From Streptomyces sp. PsTaAH-137 (GTDB taxonomy: Bacteria > Actinomycetota > Actinomycetes > Streptomycetales > Streptomycetaceae): a stretch of DNA of 64,000 nucleotides. The notes under the pieces are model-generated. The model did no database searches and was not told the origin of the DNA. It saw nothing but the letters and a program-made list of their open reading frames with translations. The DNA is taken from contig NZ_QLLY01000001.1 in the NCBI RefSeq assembly GCF_003259365.1, forward strand, positions 124,001 to 188,000, in the 5' to 3' direction. Below, piece by piece: positions 16,081-25,509 of this stretch (within the stretch, counting starts at the first letter, position 1; each line of letters opens with the position of its first letter). The position numbers and the translations under genes were made by a program.

Positions 16081-19000
16081 GTGCACAGCAGCAAGAACAG
16101 AACCCGCAAGCGCACCAGAATCGGGCCCGCCCGGCACTCCAGATTCCGCACCGGCCTCGCCCTGCTCACCGGTTCGGTACTGATCGGCTCGTCCCTGGCG
16201 CTCTCCGTGCCCGGCACGGCCAGCGCCCACCCGGACCACCCCGACGAGCCCGCCGCCGCATCGGACTTCCAGCAGGTCACCCTCGCCAAGGGCGCCGACG
16301 AGACCGGCGAGCCCATGTCGCTCGCCGTGCTCCCGGACCGCAGCGTCCTGCACACCTCCCGCGACGGCACCCTGCGCCTGACCGACGAGGGCGGCAGCAC
16401 CTCCGTCGCCGGCAAGCTCGACGTGTACAGCCACGACGAGGAGGGCCTCCAGGGCGTCGGCGTCGACCCGGGCTTCAAGGACAACCGGTTCATCTACCTC
16501 TACTACGCGCCGCCGCTCGACACCCCGAGCGGGGACGCCCCGGAGACCGGCACCGCCGCCGACTTCGCCGCGTTCGACGGCGTGAACCGGCTGGCCCGCT
16601 TCGTCCTCAAGGAGGACGGCACCCTCGACAAGGCCAGCGAGAAGAACATCATCGAGGTCAAGACCTCGCGCGGCACCTGCTGCCACGTCGGCGGCGACAT
16701 CGACTTCGACGCCGACGGCAACCTGTACCTGTCGACCGGCGACGACACCAACCCCTTCGCCTCCGACGGCTACACCCCGATCGACGAGCGGGCCGACCGC
16801 AACCCCGCCTTCGACGCGCAGCGCAGCTCCGGCAACACCAACGACCTGCGCGGCAAGGTCCTCCGCATCAAGGTGAAGGCCGACGGGACGTACGACATCC
16901 CCGAGGGCAACCTCTTCGCGCCGGGCACCGACAAGACCCGCCCCGAGATCTACGCGATGGGCTTCCGCAACCCGTTCCGCATCAGCGTCGACAAGCCCAC
17001 CGGCACCGTCTACGTCGGCGACTACGGCCCCGACGCCGGCGCGGCCGACCCCAAGCGCGGTCCCGCGGGCCAGGTCGAGTTCGCCAAGATCACCAAGGCG
17101 GGCAACTTCGGCTGGCCGTACTGCACCGGCGACAACGACGCCTACGTCGACTACGACTTCGCCACCAAGGCCTCCGGCGACACCTTCGACTGCGCCGCGC
17201 CGAAGAACACCTCGCCGAACAACACCGGCATCACCGACCTGCCGCCGGCCCAGGCCGCCTGGATCCCGTACGACGGCGGCAGCGTCCCCGAGTTCGGCTC
17301 CGGCTCCGAGTCGCCGATGGCCGGTCCCGTCTACCGCTACGACGCGGACCTGGACTCCCCGGTGAAGTTCCCCGAGGAGTACGACGGCGACTTCTTCGCC
17401 GGCGAGTTCGGCCGCCAGTGGATCAAGCGGATCGAGCAGGACGGCGACGGCAACGTCTCGAAGATCAACGACTTCCCGTGGACCGGCACCCAGGTCATGG
17501 ACAGCGCCTTCGGCCCCGACGGCGCCCTGTACGTCCTCGACTACGGCCTCTCCTGGTTCGGCGGCGACGAGAACTCGGCGCTGTACCGCATCGAGAACGC
17601 CACCGGCGGTCACTCGCCGATCGTCGAGGCCAAGGCCAGCAAGACGTCCGGACAGTCGCCGCTGCGCACCACGTTCACGGCGACCGGCACCGACGCCGAC
17701 GACGACCCCATCACCTACAGCTGGGACTTCGGCGACGGCTCCAAGGGGACCGGTGCGAACCCGAGCCACACGTACCGCAAGGACGGCACGTACACGGTGA
17801 CGGTCACGGGAGACGACGGCACCGGCCGTACCGGCTCCGCCAACGTCCGCGTGGTCGTCGGCAACACGGCGCCCAGCGTGAAGTTCCAGTCCCCGGCGAA
17901 CGGCTCGCTGTTCAAGTTCGGCGACACCATCCCGTACAAGGTCGCCGTCAGCGACCCCGAGGACGGCACGATCGACTGCTCGAAGGTCACCGTGCGCTAC
18001 CTCCTGGGCCATGACAACCACGCCCACGAGCTGACCTCGGTCAAGGGCTGCGAAGGCACCATCACCGTGCCCGCGGACTCCGAGCACGACCCGAACGCCA
18101 ACATCTACGGCGTGCTCGACGCCGAGTACACCGACGGCGGCGGAGGCGGCCAGGCCGCGCTGACCACGCACGACCAGGTCCAGCTCCAGCCGCGCCACCG
18201 CCAGGCCGAGCACTACAGCAAGCAGCAGGGCACCACACAGCAGAGCAAGACCTCGGCCAACGGCGGCAAGACCGTCGGCGACATCAACGACGGGGACTGG
18301 ATCTCCTTCACCCCGTACAACCTGACCGGCGCCAAGAAGCTCACCGCCCGGGTCTCGTCCGCCGGCGCGGGCGGCTTCCTGGAGGTGCGCACCGGCTCGC
18401 CGACCGGCACCCTGCTGGGCTCCACGACCGTCCCGGTCACCGGCAGCTGGGACACCTTCCAGAACGTCGACGTCGCGCTGAAGAACGTCCCGAAGAAGAC
18501 CACCGACCTGTACCTCGTCTTCAAGGGCGGTGACGGCGCGCTCTACGACGTCGACGACTTCGAGATCTCCAGTGACGCCCCCGTGAAGGGCGCCAAGCGG
18601 GTCCTCGTCTTCTCCAGAACGGCCGGCTTCCGCCACGACGCGATCCCCGAGGGCATCGCCGCCCTGAAGGAACTCGGCACGTCCAGTGACATCACCGTCG
18701 ACGCCACCGAGTCCGCCGACCAGTTCACCACCAACAACCTCGCCCGCTACGACGCGGTGGTCTTCATGTCCACCACGGGTGACGTCCTGAACGACGCCCA
18801 GCAGAAGGCGTTCGAGGAGTACATCGCCAAGGGCGGCGGCTACATGGGCATCCACGCCGCCGCCGACACCGAGTACGACTGGTCCTACTACGGCGGCCTC
18901 GTCGGCGCCTACTTCGACTCGCACCCGGCCATCCAGAAGGCCACCGTGCGCGTCGAGGACAAGACCAACCCGGCGACGGCCCACCTCGACGACGCCTGGG

Positions 19001-19815
19001 AGCGCACCGACGAGCTGTACAACTACCGCACCAACCCGCGCGACAAGGTCCACGTCCTGGCCACCCTCGACGAGACCACGTACTCGGGCGGCACCATGAA
19101 GGGCGACCACCCGATCGCCTGGTGCCAGAGCTACGGCGGCGGCCGCTCCTTCTACACCGGCCTCGGCCACACCAAGGAGTCCTACGCCGACGACGCCTTC
19201 CGCACCCACCTGCTCGGCGGCCTGAAGTACGCCACCGGCCAGGCCACGGCGGACTGCAAGCCGAACAAGGACTACCGGCCGATCTTCAACGGGCAGTCCC
19301 TGGACGGCTGGAAGCAGGCGGGCCCCGGAAAGTTCAACGTCAAGGACGGCACGCTGGAGTCCGAGGGCGGCATGGGCCTGCTCTGGTACCAGGCCAAGGA
19401 GCTGAAGTCGTACTCCCTCAAGCTGGACTGGAAGATGCGGGGCGACGACAACTCCGGAGTCTTCGTGGGCTTCCCCGCCTCCGACGACCCCTGGTCCGCG
19501 GTGAACAAGGGCTACGAGATCCAGATCGACGCCACCGACGCCGCCGACCGCACCACCGGGTCGATCTACACCTTCAAGGCGGCGAACATCAAGGCCCGTG
19601 ACGCGGTCCTGCGCCCGCCCGGCCAGTGGAACTCCTACGAGATCAAGGTCCAGGGCGAACGCCTCCAGGTGTTCCTCAACGGAGTCAAGATCAACGACTT
19701 CACCAACAAGGACCCCGAGCGGAGCCTGACCGACGGCTACATCGGCATCCAGAACCACGGCGCCGACGACCAGGTCTCCTACCGGAACATCCAGCTCAAG
19801 GAACTGCCCCAGTAG
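16081..19815 (+). CDS. Secreted multidomain protein: PQQ-type beta-propeller, PKD, CBM6-like, ThuA, DUF1080
   Basis: A 1244-residue exported protein. A Sec signal peptide ends near residue 49 (TASA then HPD). Residues about 60-500 form a glucose/sorbosone-dehydrogenase-like beta-propeller (SRGTCCHVGGDIDFDADGN, YAMGFRNPFRISVD). Residues about 513-600 are a PKD domain (YSWDFGDGSKGTG). Residues about 705-833 look like a CBM6 module. Residues about 838-1060 are ThuA (KRVLVFSRTAGFRHDAIPEG). Residues about 1063-1244 are DUF1080, the 3-keto-glycoside hydrolase-type jelly roll (IFNGQSLDGWKQAG). ThuA and DUF1080 proteins are tied to keto-sugar metabolism, so it probably oxidises or cleaves glycosides outside the cell to feed the importer upstream. 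The GTG at 16081 follows GGAGGG. Domain calls are strong; the reaction is inferred. Confidence 0.87.
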   Translation: MHSSKNRTRKRTRIGPARHSRFRTGLALLTGSVLIGSSLALSVPGTASAHPDHPDEPAAASDFQQVTLAKGADETGEPMSLAVLPDRSVLHTSRDGTLRLTDEGGSTSVAGKLDVYSHDEEGLQGVGVDPGFKDNRFIYLYYAPPLDTPSGDAPETGTAADFAAFDGVNRLARFVLKEDGTLDKASEKNIIEVKTSRGTCCHVGGDIDFDADGNLYLSTGDDTNPFASDGYTPIDERADRNPAFDAQRSSGNTNDLRGKVLRIKVKADGTYDIPEGNLFAPGTDKTRPEIYAMGFRNPFRISVDKPTGTVYVGDYGPDAGAADPKRGPAGQVEFAKITKAGNFGWPYCTGDNDAYVDYDFATKASGDTFDCAAPKNTSPNNTGITDLPPAQAAWIPYDGGSVPEFGSGSESPMAGPVYRYDADLDSPVKFPEEYDGDFFAGEFGRQWIKRIEQDGDGNVSKINDFPWTGTQVMDSAFGPDGALYVLDYGLSWFGGDENSALYRIENATGGHSPIVEAKASKTSGQSPLRTTFTATGTDADDDPITYSWDFGDGSKGTGANPSHTYRKDGTYTVTVTGDDGTGRTGSANVRVVVGNTAPSVKFQSPANGSLFKFGDTIPYKVAVSDPEDGTIDCSKVTVRYLLGHDNHAHELTSVKGCEGTITVPADSEHDPNANIYGVLDAEYTDGGGGGQAALTTHDQVQLQPRHRQAEHYSKQQGTTQQSKTSANGGKTVGDINDGDWISFTPYNLTGAKKLTARVSSAGAGGFLEVRTGSPTGTLLGSTTVPVTGSWDTFQNVDVALKNVPKKTTDLYLVFKGGDGALYDVDDFEISSDAPVKGAKRVLVFSRTAGFRHDAIPEGIAALKELGTSSDITVDATESADQFTTNNLARYDAVVFMSTTGDVLNDAQQKAFEEYIAKGGGYMGIHAAADTEYDWSYYGGLVGAYFDSHPAIQKATVRVEDKTNPATAHLDDAWERTDELYNYRTNPRDKVHVLATLDETTYSGGTMKGDHPIAWCQSYGGGRSFYTGLGHTKESYADDAFRTHLLGGLKYATGQATADCKPNKDYRPIFNGQSLDGWKQAGPGKFNVKDGTLESEGGMGLLWYQAKELKSYSLKLDWKMRGDDNSGVFVGFPASDDPWSAVNKGYEIQIDATDAADRTTGSIYTFKAANIKARDAVLRPPGQWNSYEIKVQGERLQVFLNGVKINDFTNKDPERSLTDGYIGIQNHGADDQVSYRNIQLKELPQ

Positions 19816-19829
19816 GGCACCCCGAACGG

Positions 19830-19863
19830 CGGCGGGCGGAGGACGCCGGACCTCCGCCCGCCG
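19830..19863 (+). terminator. GC-rich stem-loop after the ThuA protein gene
   Basis: CGGCGGGCGGAGG (19830-19842) pairs perfectly with CCTCCGCCCGCCG (19851-19863) around an 8-nt loop, 15 bp after the stop. It probably separates the secreted-protein transcript from the ebo-like operon. Confidence 0.6.
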
Positions 19864-19954
19864 TCCCGCCCGGCACTCTGCCGGGCGCAGCACCCCGCAC
19901 ATTCCGGCCTGCTCTCGCGCCACCCCCGGTTCGCGTACGACAAGGAGGCTGCCC

Positions 19955-21094
19955 ATGTCCGCCGAACCGTCCCTCCCCACCCCCACCCCCCGCTTCGGTG
20001 TCTGGCTGATCGGAGCACGCGGCTCCGTCGCCACGACCGCGATCGCCGGCTGTGCCGCCGTCGCCGCCGGACTCCACCCGCCCACCGGCATGGTCACCGA
20101 GACCACCCCCTTCCTCTCCTGCGGCCTGCCGCCGCTGTCCTCCCTCGTCTTCGGCGGTCACGACACCGTCGACTGCCCGCTGCCCAAACGCGCCGAACAC
20201 CTCGCCGCCGGCGGCGTCCTGCCGCACGGCCTGCCCGCCGCCGTCCACGCCGAACTCACCACCGCAGAACGGGAGATCAGGCCCGGTGGCCCGCTGACCG
20301 GCCACGACGACCCCCGCTCGCAGGACGAGCTCATCGACGCGTTCGCCACCGACATCGTTGCCTTCGTCCGGGACCAGCACCTCGCCGGCGCCGTCGTCGT
20401 GAACGTCGCCTCCACCGAACCCGTCCCCACCGGCGACACCCTGCCGCCCAGCTCCCTCTACGCGGCCGCCGCCCTCCGCGCCGGCTGCCCCTACGTCAAC
20501 TTCACCCCCTCGTCGGGCCTGCACCACCCCGCCCTCGCCGTCGACGCCGAGGCCGCCTCCGTCCCGTACGCGGGCCGCGACGGCAAGACGGGACAGACCC
20601 TCCTGCGCTCCGTGCTCGGCCCGATGTTCCTGCACCGCGCCCTCGCCGTCCGCGCCTGGTCCGGCACCAACCTCCTCGGCGGTGGCGACGGCGCCGCCCT
20701 CGCCGACCCGGCCGCGGCCGCCGCCAAGAACGCGGGCAAGGAACGCGTCCTCGCCGACACCCTCGGCGCCGCCCCGCAGGGCGAGGTCCACATCGACGAC
20801 GTCCCCGCCCTCGGCGACTGGAAGACCGCCTGGGACCACATCGCCTTCGACGGCTTCCTCGGTGCCCGCATGGTCCTGCAGACCACCTGGCAGGGCTGCG
20901 ACTCCGCGCTCGCCGCGCCCCTCGTCCTCGACCTGGCCCGGCTCCTGCTGCGCGCGCACGCTGCCGGACTCACCGGCCCGCGCCCGGAACTCGGCTTCTA
21001 CTTCAAGGACCCCGACCCCGGCGCGGGCGCCGCACTCGGCGAGCAGTACGCCGCCCTGGTGGACTTCGCGGACCGGCTGCGAGACGCCCGATGA
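19955..21094 (+). CDS. Inositol-3-phosphate synthase family protein (Ino1-like)
   Basis: A 379-residue protein with an N-terminal NAD site (GVWLIGARGSVATTAIAG) and the mIPS core GKTGQTLLRSVLGPMF followed by GTNLLGGGDG, equivalent to the conserved Ino1 catalytic domain. Ino1 converts glucose-6-phosphate to myo-inositol-3-phosphate by NAD-dependent oxidation, cyclisation and reduction. The ATG follows a strong AAGGAGG. The gene starts an operon whose next members are EboC, a TIM barrel, EboA, EboB, EboE and a phosphatase. No EboD-type dehydroquinate-synthase-like cyclase is present, so this protein may supply the cyclitol instead. It is divergent from housekeeping Ino1, so the product may not be ordinary inositol phosphate. 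Confidence 0.83.
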   Translation: MSAEPSLPTPTPRFGVWLIGARGSVATTAIAGCAAVAAGLHPPTGMVTETTPFLSCGLPPLSSLVFGGHDTVDCPLPKRAEHLAAGGVLPHGLPAAVHAELTTAEREIRPGGPLTGHDDPRSQDELIDAFATDIVAFVRDQHLAGAVVVNVASTEPVPTGDTLPPSSLYAAAALRAGCPYVNFTPSSGLHHPALAVDAEAASVPYAGRDGKTGQTLLRSVLGPMFLHRALAVRAWSGTNLLGGGDGAALADPAAAAAKNAGKERVLADTLGAAPQGEVHIDDVPALGDWKTAWDHIAFDGFLGARMVLQTTWQGCDSALAAPLVLDLARLLLRAHAAGLTGPRPELGFYFKDPDPGAGAALGEQYAALVDFADRLRDAR

Positions 21095-21975
21095 GCCGCA
21101 CGGCCCTGCGCGCCTGGGCCGAACTCCTGCGGCTCCCGGCCCTCTTCACCGTCCCCGGCGACGCCCTCGTGGGAGCGGCCTCCGTCGGTGCACGCCCCGG
21201 CCGCGGCACCTTCCTGGCCATCGGCTCCTCCCTGTGCCTGTACGAGGCGGGCATGGCCCTCAACGACTGGGCGGACCGCGCCGAGGACGCCGTCGACCGC
21301 CCCCACCGGCCCATCCCCTCCGGCCGCATCCGCCCCGGCGCCGCCCTCGCGGCGGCAGGGGCGCTCACCGCGGCCGGAGTGGGGCTCGCCTCCCGGGCAG
21401 GGCGGCTGCCCGCGGCGCTCGCGACCGCGCTGGCCGCCACCGTCTGGGCGTACGACCTCGGCCTGAAACACACCCCCGCCGGACCGGCCGCCATGGGCGC
21501 AGCCCGCGGCCTCGACGTCCTCCTGGGGGCGGGCGCCTCCCAGGACGCCGGTGCGAAGTCCTGGAGCTCGGCCACCGGCGCCGCTCTCACCATGACCGTC
21601 CACACCACGGCCGTCACCGCGGTGTCCCGCCACGAGACGACGGGCGGCAACGCCCTCGCACCGGCAGCGGCCCTGGCCACCACCGCCACCCTGGCCGGCG
21701 CCCTCCTCAGAACCCCGGTAGGCCGAGGCGCCGCAGCCCCCCTCGGCCTACCGGGCCCCACCGCGTACGCCCTGACCGCCGCCCGCCCCCTGCTCCACGC
21801 CGCGCTCAACCCCTCCCCACCCCTGACCCAGCGCGCCGTGGGCGCCGGCATCCGCGCGATGATCCCGCTCCAGGCAGCCCTGACGGCCCGCGCGGGAGCC
21901 CCGGCGGCGGCCCTCCTCACCGCCGCCCTCGCCCCGCTCGCCCGGCGCTTCGCGAAGAAGGTGAGCGTCACATGA
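21091..21975 (+). CDS. UbiA-like prenyltransferase, EboC/SCO3242 family
   Basis: A 294-residue integral membrane protein with about eight to nine helices. The first Asp-rich motif is ALNDWADRAEDAVDRPHRPI (NDxxDxxxD) and a second conserved segment is WAYDLGLKHT, so it belongs to the UbiA superfamily that transfers polyprenyl groups from a diphosphate onto an acceptor. In ebo operons EboC is the prenyltransferase; the acceptor is unknown and may be the product of the Ino1-like neighbour. Start and preceding stop overlap as ATGA, so translation is coupled. The second Asp motif is weaker than in aromatic prenyltransferases, which argues for an unusual acceptor. Confidence 0.86.
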   Translation: MSRTALRAWAELLRLPALFTVPGDALVGAASVGARPGRGTFLAIGSSLCLYEAGMALNDWADRAEDAVDRPHRPIPSGRIRPGAALAAAGALTAAGVGLASRAGRLPAALATALAATVWAYDLGLKHTPAGPAAMGAARGLDVLLGAGASQDAGAKSWSSATGAALTMTVHTTAVTAVSRHETTGGNALAPAAALATTATLAGALLRTPVGRGAAAPLGLPGPTAYALTAARPLLHAALNPSPPLTQRAVGAGIRAMIPLQAALTARAGAPAAALLTAALAPLARRFAKKVSVT

Positions 21976-22847
21976 CCCACCCCGCGCAGCCCGCCACCCC
22001 ACGCTGGGGCTACGGCACCAACGGCCTCACCGACCTCCGCCTCGACGACGCCCTCGCCCTCCTGGCCGACCTCGGCTACGACGGCGTCGGCCTCACTCTC
22101 GACCACATGCATCTCGACCCCCTGGCCCCCGACCTCGCGACCCGCACCCGCCAGGTCGCCCGCACCCTGCACCGCCACCACCTCGACGTCACCGTCGAGA
22201 CCGGCGCCCGCTACGTCCTCGATCCGCGCCGCAAACACGGCCCCTCCCTCCTCGACCCCGACCCGGACGCCCGCGCGGCCCGCGTCCGCCTGCTCCTGCG
22301 CGCGGTCCAGGTCGCCGCCGACCTCGGCGCGCACGCCGTGCACTGCTTCAGCGGCATCACGCCGGACGACACCGACCGGGACACGGCGTGGAAGCGCCTC
22401 GCCGACGCCCTCGAACCCGTCCTGCACGCGGCCGACGGCGCCGGCGTCCCGCTCGCGATCGAGCCCGAGCCCGGCCACCTCCTCGCCACGCTCGACGATT
22501 TCCACCACCTGCGCCGCGCGCTCGGCAGCCCCGACGCGCTCGGCCTCACCCTCGACCTCGGCCACTGCCAGTGCCTGGAGCCCGAACCACCCGCCGACTG
22601 CGTACGCGCGGCGGCACCCTGGCTGCGCCACGTCCAGATCGAGGACATGCGCCGCGGCGTCCACGAACACCTGCCCTTCGGCGAGGGGGAGATCGACTTC
22701 CCGCCCCTCCTCGACGCGCTCGCGGCCACCGGCTACCAGGGCCTGACCGTCGTCGAACTGCCCCGCCACTCCCACGCGGGCCCGCGCCTCGCCGCCGAGT
22801 CCCTCGCGTTCCTCCGCACCGCGGCACAAGGAGGCGGCAGCGCATGA
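21972..22847 (+). CDS. Sugar phosphate isomerase/epimerase family protein in the ebo-like operon
   Basis: A 291-residue TIM barrel of the AP-endonuclease-2-like family. Likely metal ligands are in VPLAIEPEPGHLLA, LTLDLGHCQCLEPE, LRHVQIEDMRRGVHEH and LTVVELPRHSHAG. The ATG at 21972 overlaps the EboC stop by 4 bp and its own stop overlaps the EboA start by 4 bp, so it is an integral member of the coupled operon. It probably epimerises, isomerises or cleaves the cyclitol or sugar made or modified by its neighbours. Cyanobacterial ebo operons have EboE as their TIM-barrel protein; this one is additional. Confidence 0.86.
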   Translation: MTHPAQPATPRWGYGTNGLTDLRLDDALALLADLGYDGVGLTLDHMHLDPLAPDLATRTRQVARTLHRHHLDVTVETGARYVLDPRRKHGPSLLDPDPDARAARVRLLLRAVQVAADLGAHAVHCFSGITPDDTDRDTAWKRLADALEPVLHAADGAGVPLAIEPEPGHLLATLDDFHHLRRALGSPDALGLTLDLGHCQCLEPEPPADCVRAAAPWLRHVQIEDMRRGVHEHLPFGEGEIDFPPLLDALAATGYQGLTVVELPRHSHAGPRLAAESLAFLRTAAQGGGSA

Positions 22848-23482
22848 GCGGACCAACCACCATCGCCACCCTCCGGGGCCACCTCGACACCGCGCTGCCC
22901 GGCGCCGCCCGCGCCTGGCTCGACCAGGCCCTCGACGAAGCGGCGGCCACCGGCTCCGCCCGTGACCACACCCAGCCCACGCTCTGGGAGTCACGGTTCG
23001 CCGAAGCCGGCCGACGCACGGGCCAGGACCACGCCGACACCGCCCGCGTCCTGCTGCTGCACGCCGCCCGCGCCGACACCGCCACCCTCACCCGGCTGTA
23101 CGCGCAGGGCACCGCCGCCGAACGCCGCGCCGTCCTGCACGCGCTGCCCCACCTCGTTCCCGGACCCGAGGGCCTGCCCCTCGTCGAGGACGCCCTGCGC
23201 ACCAACGACACCCGCCTGGTCGCCGCCGCGGTCGGTTCGTACGCCGCCGAGCACCTGCCCGCGCACTCGTGGCGGCACGCCGTCCTCAAGTGCCTGTTCA
23301 CCGGAGTGCCCACCGACACCGTGGCCGCACTGGGCGAACGCGCCCACGGTGACGCCGAACTCGCCCGCATGCTCGGGGACTTCGCGCAGGAACGCACGGC
23401 CGCGGGCCGGCCCGTCCCCCCGGACCTGCCCCGGGTCCTCGCCCTGACCTCCCCGGCAGCCCCCACGGCGAAGGAGTCCTGA
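22844..23482 (+). CDS. EboA domain-containing protein
   Basis: A 212-residue soluble helical protein matching the EboA family: an N-terminal TALPGAARAWLDQALDEAA, a middle RVLLLHAARADTATLTRLYA and the C-terminal HSWRHAVLKCLFTGVP, the most conserved EboA stretch. The function is unknown. The gene always accompanies eboB, eboC and eboE in the ebo operons of cyanobacteria, algae-associated bacteria and actinomycetes, where the operon has been linked to moving a metabolite precursor across the inner membrane. The ATG at 22844 overlaps the preceding stop, and its TGA shares one base with the next ATG. Confidence 0.84.
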   Translation: MSGPTTIATLRGHLDTALPGAARAWLDQALDEAAATGSARDHTQPTLWESRFAEAGRRTGQDHADTARVLLLHAARADTATLTRLYAQGTAAERRAVLHALPHLVPGPEGLPLVEDALRTNDTRLVAAAVGSYAAEHLPAHSWRHAVLKCLFTGVPTDTVAALGERAHGDAELARMLGDFAQERTAAGRPVPPDLPRVLALTSPAAPTAKES

Positions 23483-24333
23483 TGCGCATCTTCGACCCCC
23501 ACATCCACATGACATCGCGCACCACCGACGACTACGAGGCCATGTACGAGGCGGGTGTGCGCGCCCTCGTCGAACCCGCCTTCTGGCTCGGCCAGCCCCG
23601 CACCTCGCCCGCGTCCTTCTTCGACTACTTCGACGCGCTCCTCGGCTGGGAGCCCTTCCGGGCCGCCCAGTACGGCATCGCCCACCACTGCACGATCGCC
23701 CTCAACCCCAAAGAGGCAAACGACCCCCGCTGCACCCCGGTCCTCGACGACCTGCCGCGCTACCTCGCCAAGGACGGCGTCGTCGCCGTCGGCGAGATCG
23801 GCTACGACTCGATGACCCCCGCCGAGGACACCGCCCTCGCCACCCAGCTCCAACTCGCCGCCGACCACGAGCTGCCCGCCCTGGTGCACACTCCCCACCG
23901 CGACAAGCTCACCGGCCTGCACCGCACCCTCGACGTCGTCCGGGAATCCGCGCTGCCCGTCGACCGGGTCCTGATCGACCACCTCAACGAGACCACGGTC
24001 AAGGACGCCAAGGACGCCGGGAGCTGGCTCGGCTTCTCCGTCTATCCCGACACCAAGATGGACGAGGACCGCATGGTCGAGATCCTGCGCACCTACGGCA
24101 CCGAGAAGGTCCTCGTCAACTCCGCGGCCGACTGGGGCAAGAGCGACCCGCTCAAGACCCGGCGGGTCGGCGAGGCGATGCTGAAGGCCGGCTTCGGCGA
24201 CGACGACGTCGACCTGGTCCTGTGGCGCAACCCGGTCGCCTTCTACGCGCTCAGCGGCCGGCTCCAACTCGACCCCACCGAACCACCGTCGCCCACGCAC
24301 GAGGGCAACTCCATCCTCCGCGGCGGAGCGTGA
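23482..24333 (+). CDS. TatD-like metal-dependent hydrolase (EboB-like)
   Basis: A 283-residue amidohydrolase-type TIM barrel beginning MRIFDPHIHMTSRTTDDYE, with the HxH metal motif. Further likely ligands are VVAVGEIGYDSM (Glu), PALVHTPHRDK (His), VLIDHLNETT (His) and VNSAADWGKSD (Asp). It matches the TatD-related EboB protein. Members hydrolyse phosphoester or other bonds, but the EboB substrate is unknown. The start overlaps the EboA stop (TGATG). EboE follows after 3 bp. Confidence 0.86.
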   Translation: MRIFDPHIHMTSRTTDDYEAMYEAGVRALVEPAFWLGQPRTSPASFFDYFDALLGWEPFRAAQYGIAHHCTIALNPKEANDPRCTPVLDDLPRYLAKDGVVAVGEIGYDSMTPAEDTALATQLQLAADHELPALVHTPHRDKLTGLHRTLDVVRESALPVDRVLIDHLNETTVKDAKDAGSWLGFSVYPDTKMDEDRMVEILRTYGTEKVLVNSAADWGKSDPLKTRRVGEAMLKAGFGDDDVDLVLWRNPVAFYALSGRLQLDPTEPPSPTHEGNSILRGGA

Positions 24334-24336
24334 CCG

Positions 24337-25509
24337 ATGCGCTTCCGCCATCCCGACGGCTCCACCGTCCACCTCGCCTACTGCACGAACGTGCACCCCG
24401 CCGAGACCCTCGACGGCGTCCTCGCCCAACTCCGCGACCACTGCGAACCCGTCCGCCGCCGCCTCGGCCGCGACCGCCTCGGCATCGGCCTGTGGCTCGC
24501 CAAGGACGCCGCCCGCTCCCTGACCACCGACCCGGCGGCACTGCGCGGACTGCGCACCGAACTCGAACGGCGCGGCCTCGAAGTCGTCACCCTCAACGGC
24601 TTCCCCTACGAGGGCTTCGGCGCCGAAGAGGTCAAGTACCGCGTCTACCAGCCCGACTGGGCCGACCCGGAACGCCTCGCCCACACCAGCGACCTGGCGC
24701 GCCTGCTCGCCCAACTGCTGCCCGCCGACGTCACCGAGGGCACCATCTCCACCCTCCCGCTGGCCTGGCGCACCGCCTACGACCCCCCGCGCGCCGAGGC
24801 CGCCCACACCGCGCTCGTCACCCTCGCCGAACGTCTCGACGCCCTCGAAGAACTCACCGGACAATCCATCCGGATCGGCCTCGAACCCGAACCGGGCTGC
24901 GTCGTCGAGACCACCGCCGACGCCATCGCCCCGCTCACCGCCGTCGACCGGCCCGACCGCATCGGCCTGTGCCTCGACACCTGTCACCTCGCCACCTCCT
25001 TCGAAGACCCGAAGACCGCACTGGACGGCCTCGCCGCCGCACACGTCCCCGTCGTCAAATCCCAGCTCTCCGCAGCCCTGCACGCCGAACACCCCCGGAC
25101 TCCCGCGGTGCGCGAAGCCCTCGCCGCCTTCGACGAGCCCCGCTTCCTGCACCAGACCCGCACCCTCACCGACCAGGGACTGCGGGGCACCGACGACCTC
25201 GGCCCCGCCCTGAACGGTGCCGAGCTGCCAGACGCCGCCGCCTGGCGCGCCCACTTCCACGTCCCCCTGCACGCGGCTCCCGCCGCCCCGCTCACCTCCA
25301 CACTCGACGTCCTCAAGGACACGCTGACCCGCCTCGTCGGCGGCCCGCACCCGCTCACCCGGCACCTGGAGGTCGAGACCTACACCTGGCAGGCGCTCCC
25401 GCCGGAACTGCGCCCACGGGCCCGCCCCCAGCTCGCCGACGGCATCGCCGCCGAACTCACTCTCGCCCGCGACCTGTTGACGGACCTCGGCCTGAAGGAA
25501 CTGCCATGA
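24337..25509 (+). CDS. Metabolite traffic protein EboE
   Basis: A 390-residue TIM-barrel protein matching EboE: HLAYCTNVHPAETLDGVL at the start, LEVVTLNGFPYEGFG, IRIGLEPEPGCVVE, LCLDTCHLATSFEDP, and HLEVETYTWQALPPELR near the end. EboE belongs to the sugar isomerase superfamily and is named for its association with metabolite export in the scytonemin ebo operon. In this setting it probably chemically modifies the transported or prenyl-linked intermediate. The stop overlaps the next ATG by 4 bp. Family assignment is confident; the reaction is unknown. Confidence 0.87.
   Translation: MRFRHPDGSTVHLAYCTNVHPAETLDGVLAQLRDHCEPVRRRLGRDRLGIGLWLAKDAARSLTTDPAALRGLRTELERRGLEVVTLNGFPYEGFGAEEVKYRVYQPDWADPERLAHTSDLARLLAQLLPADVTEGTISTLPLAWRTAYDPPRAEAAHTALVTLAERLDALEELTGQSIRIGLEPEPGCVVETTADAIAPLTAVDRPDRIGLCLDTCHLATSFEDPKTALDGLAAAHVPVVKSQLSAALHAEHPRTPAVREALAAFDEPRFLHQTRTLTDQGLRGTDDLGPALNGAELPDAAAWRAHFHVPLHAAPAAPLTSTLDVLKDTLTRLVGGPHPLTRHLEVETYTWQALPPELRPRARPQLADGIAAELTLARDLLTDLGLKELP

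Noticed and set aside
13495..20106. Very long minus-strand open frame (2203 codons) opposite the sugar operon
   Set aside because: It is antisense to well-supported genes. In 72 percent GC DNA the complementary frame often lacks stops, and its low-complexity Val/Gly/Arg composition has no recognisable domain.
22546..25365. Minus-strand open frame of 939 codons opposite eboA-eboE
   Set aside because: Shadow of the ebo-like genes, whose start/stop overlaps are consistent only with the plus strand.
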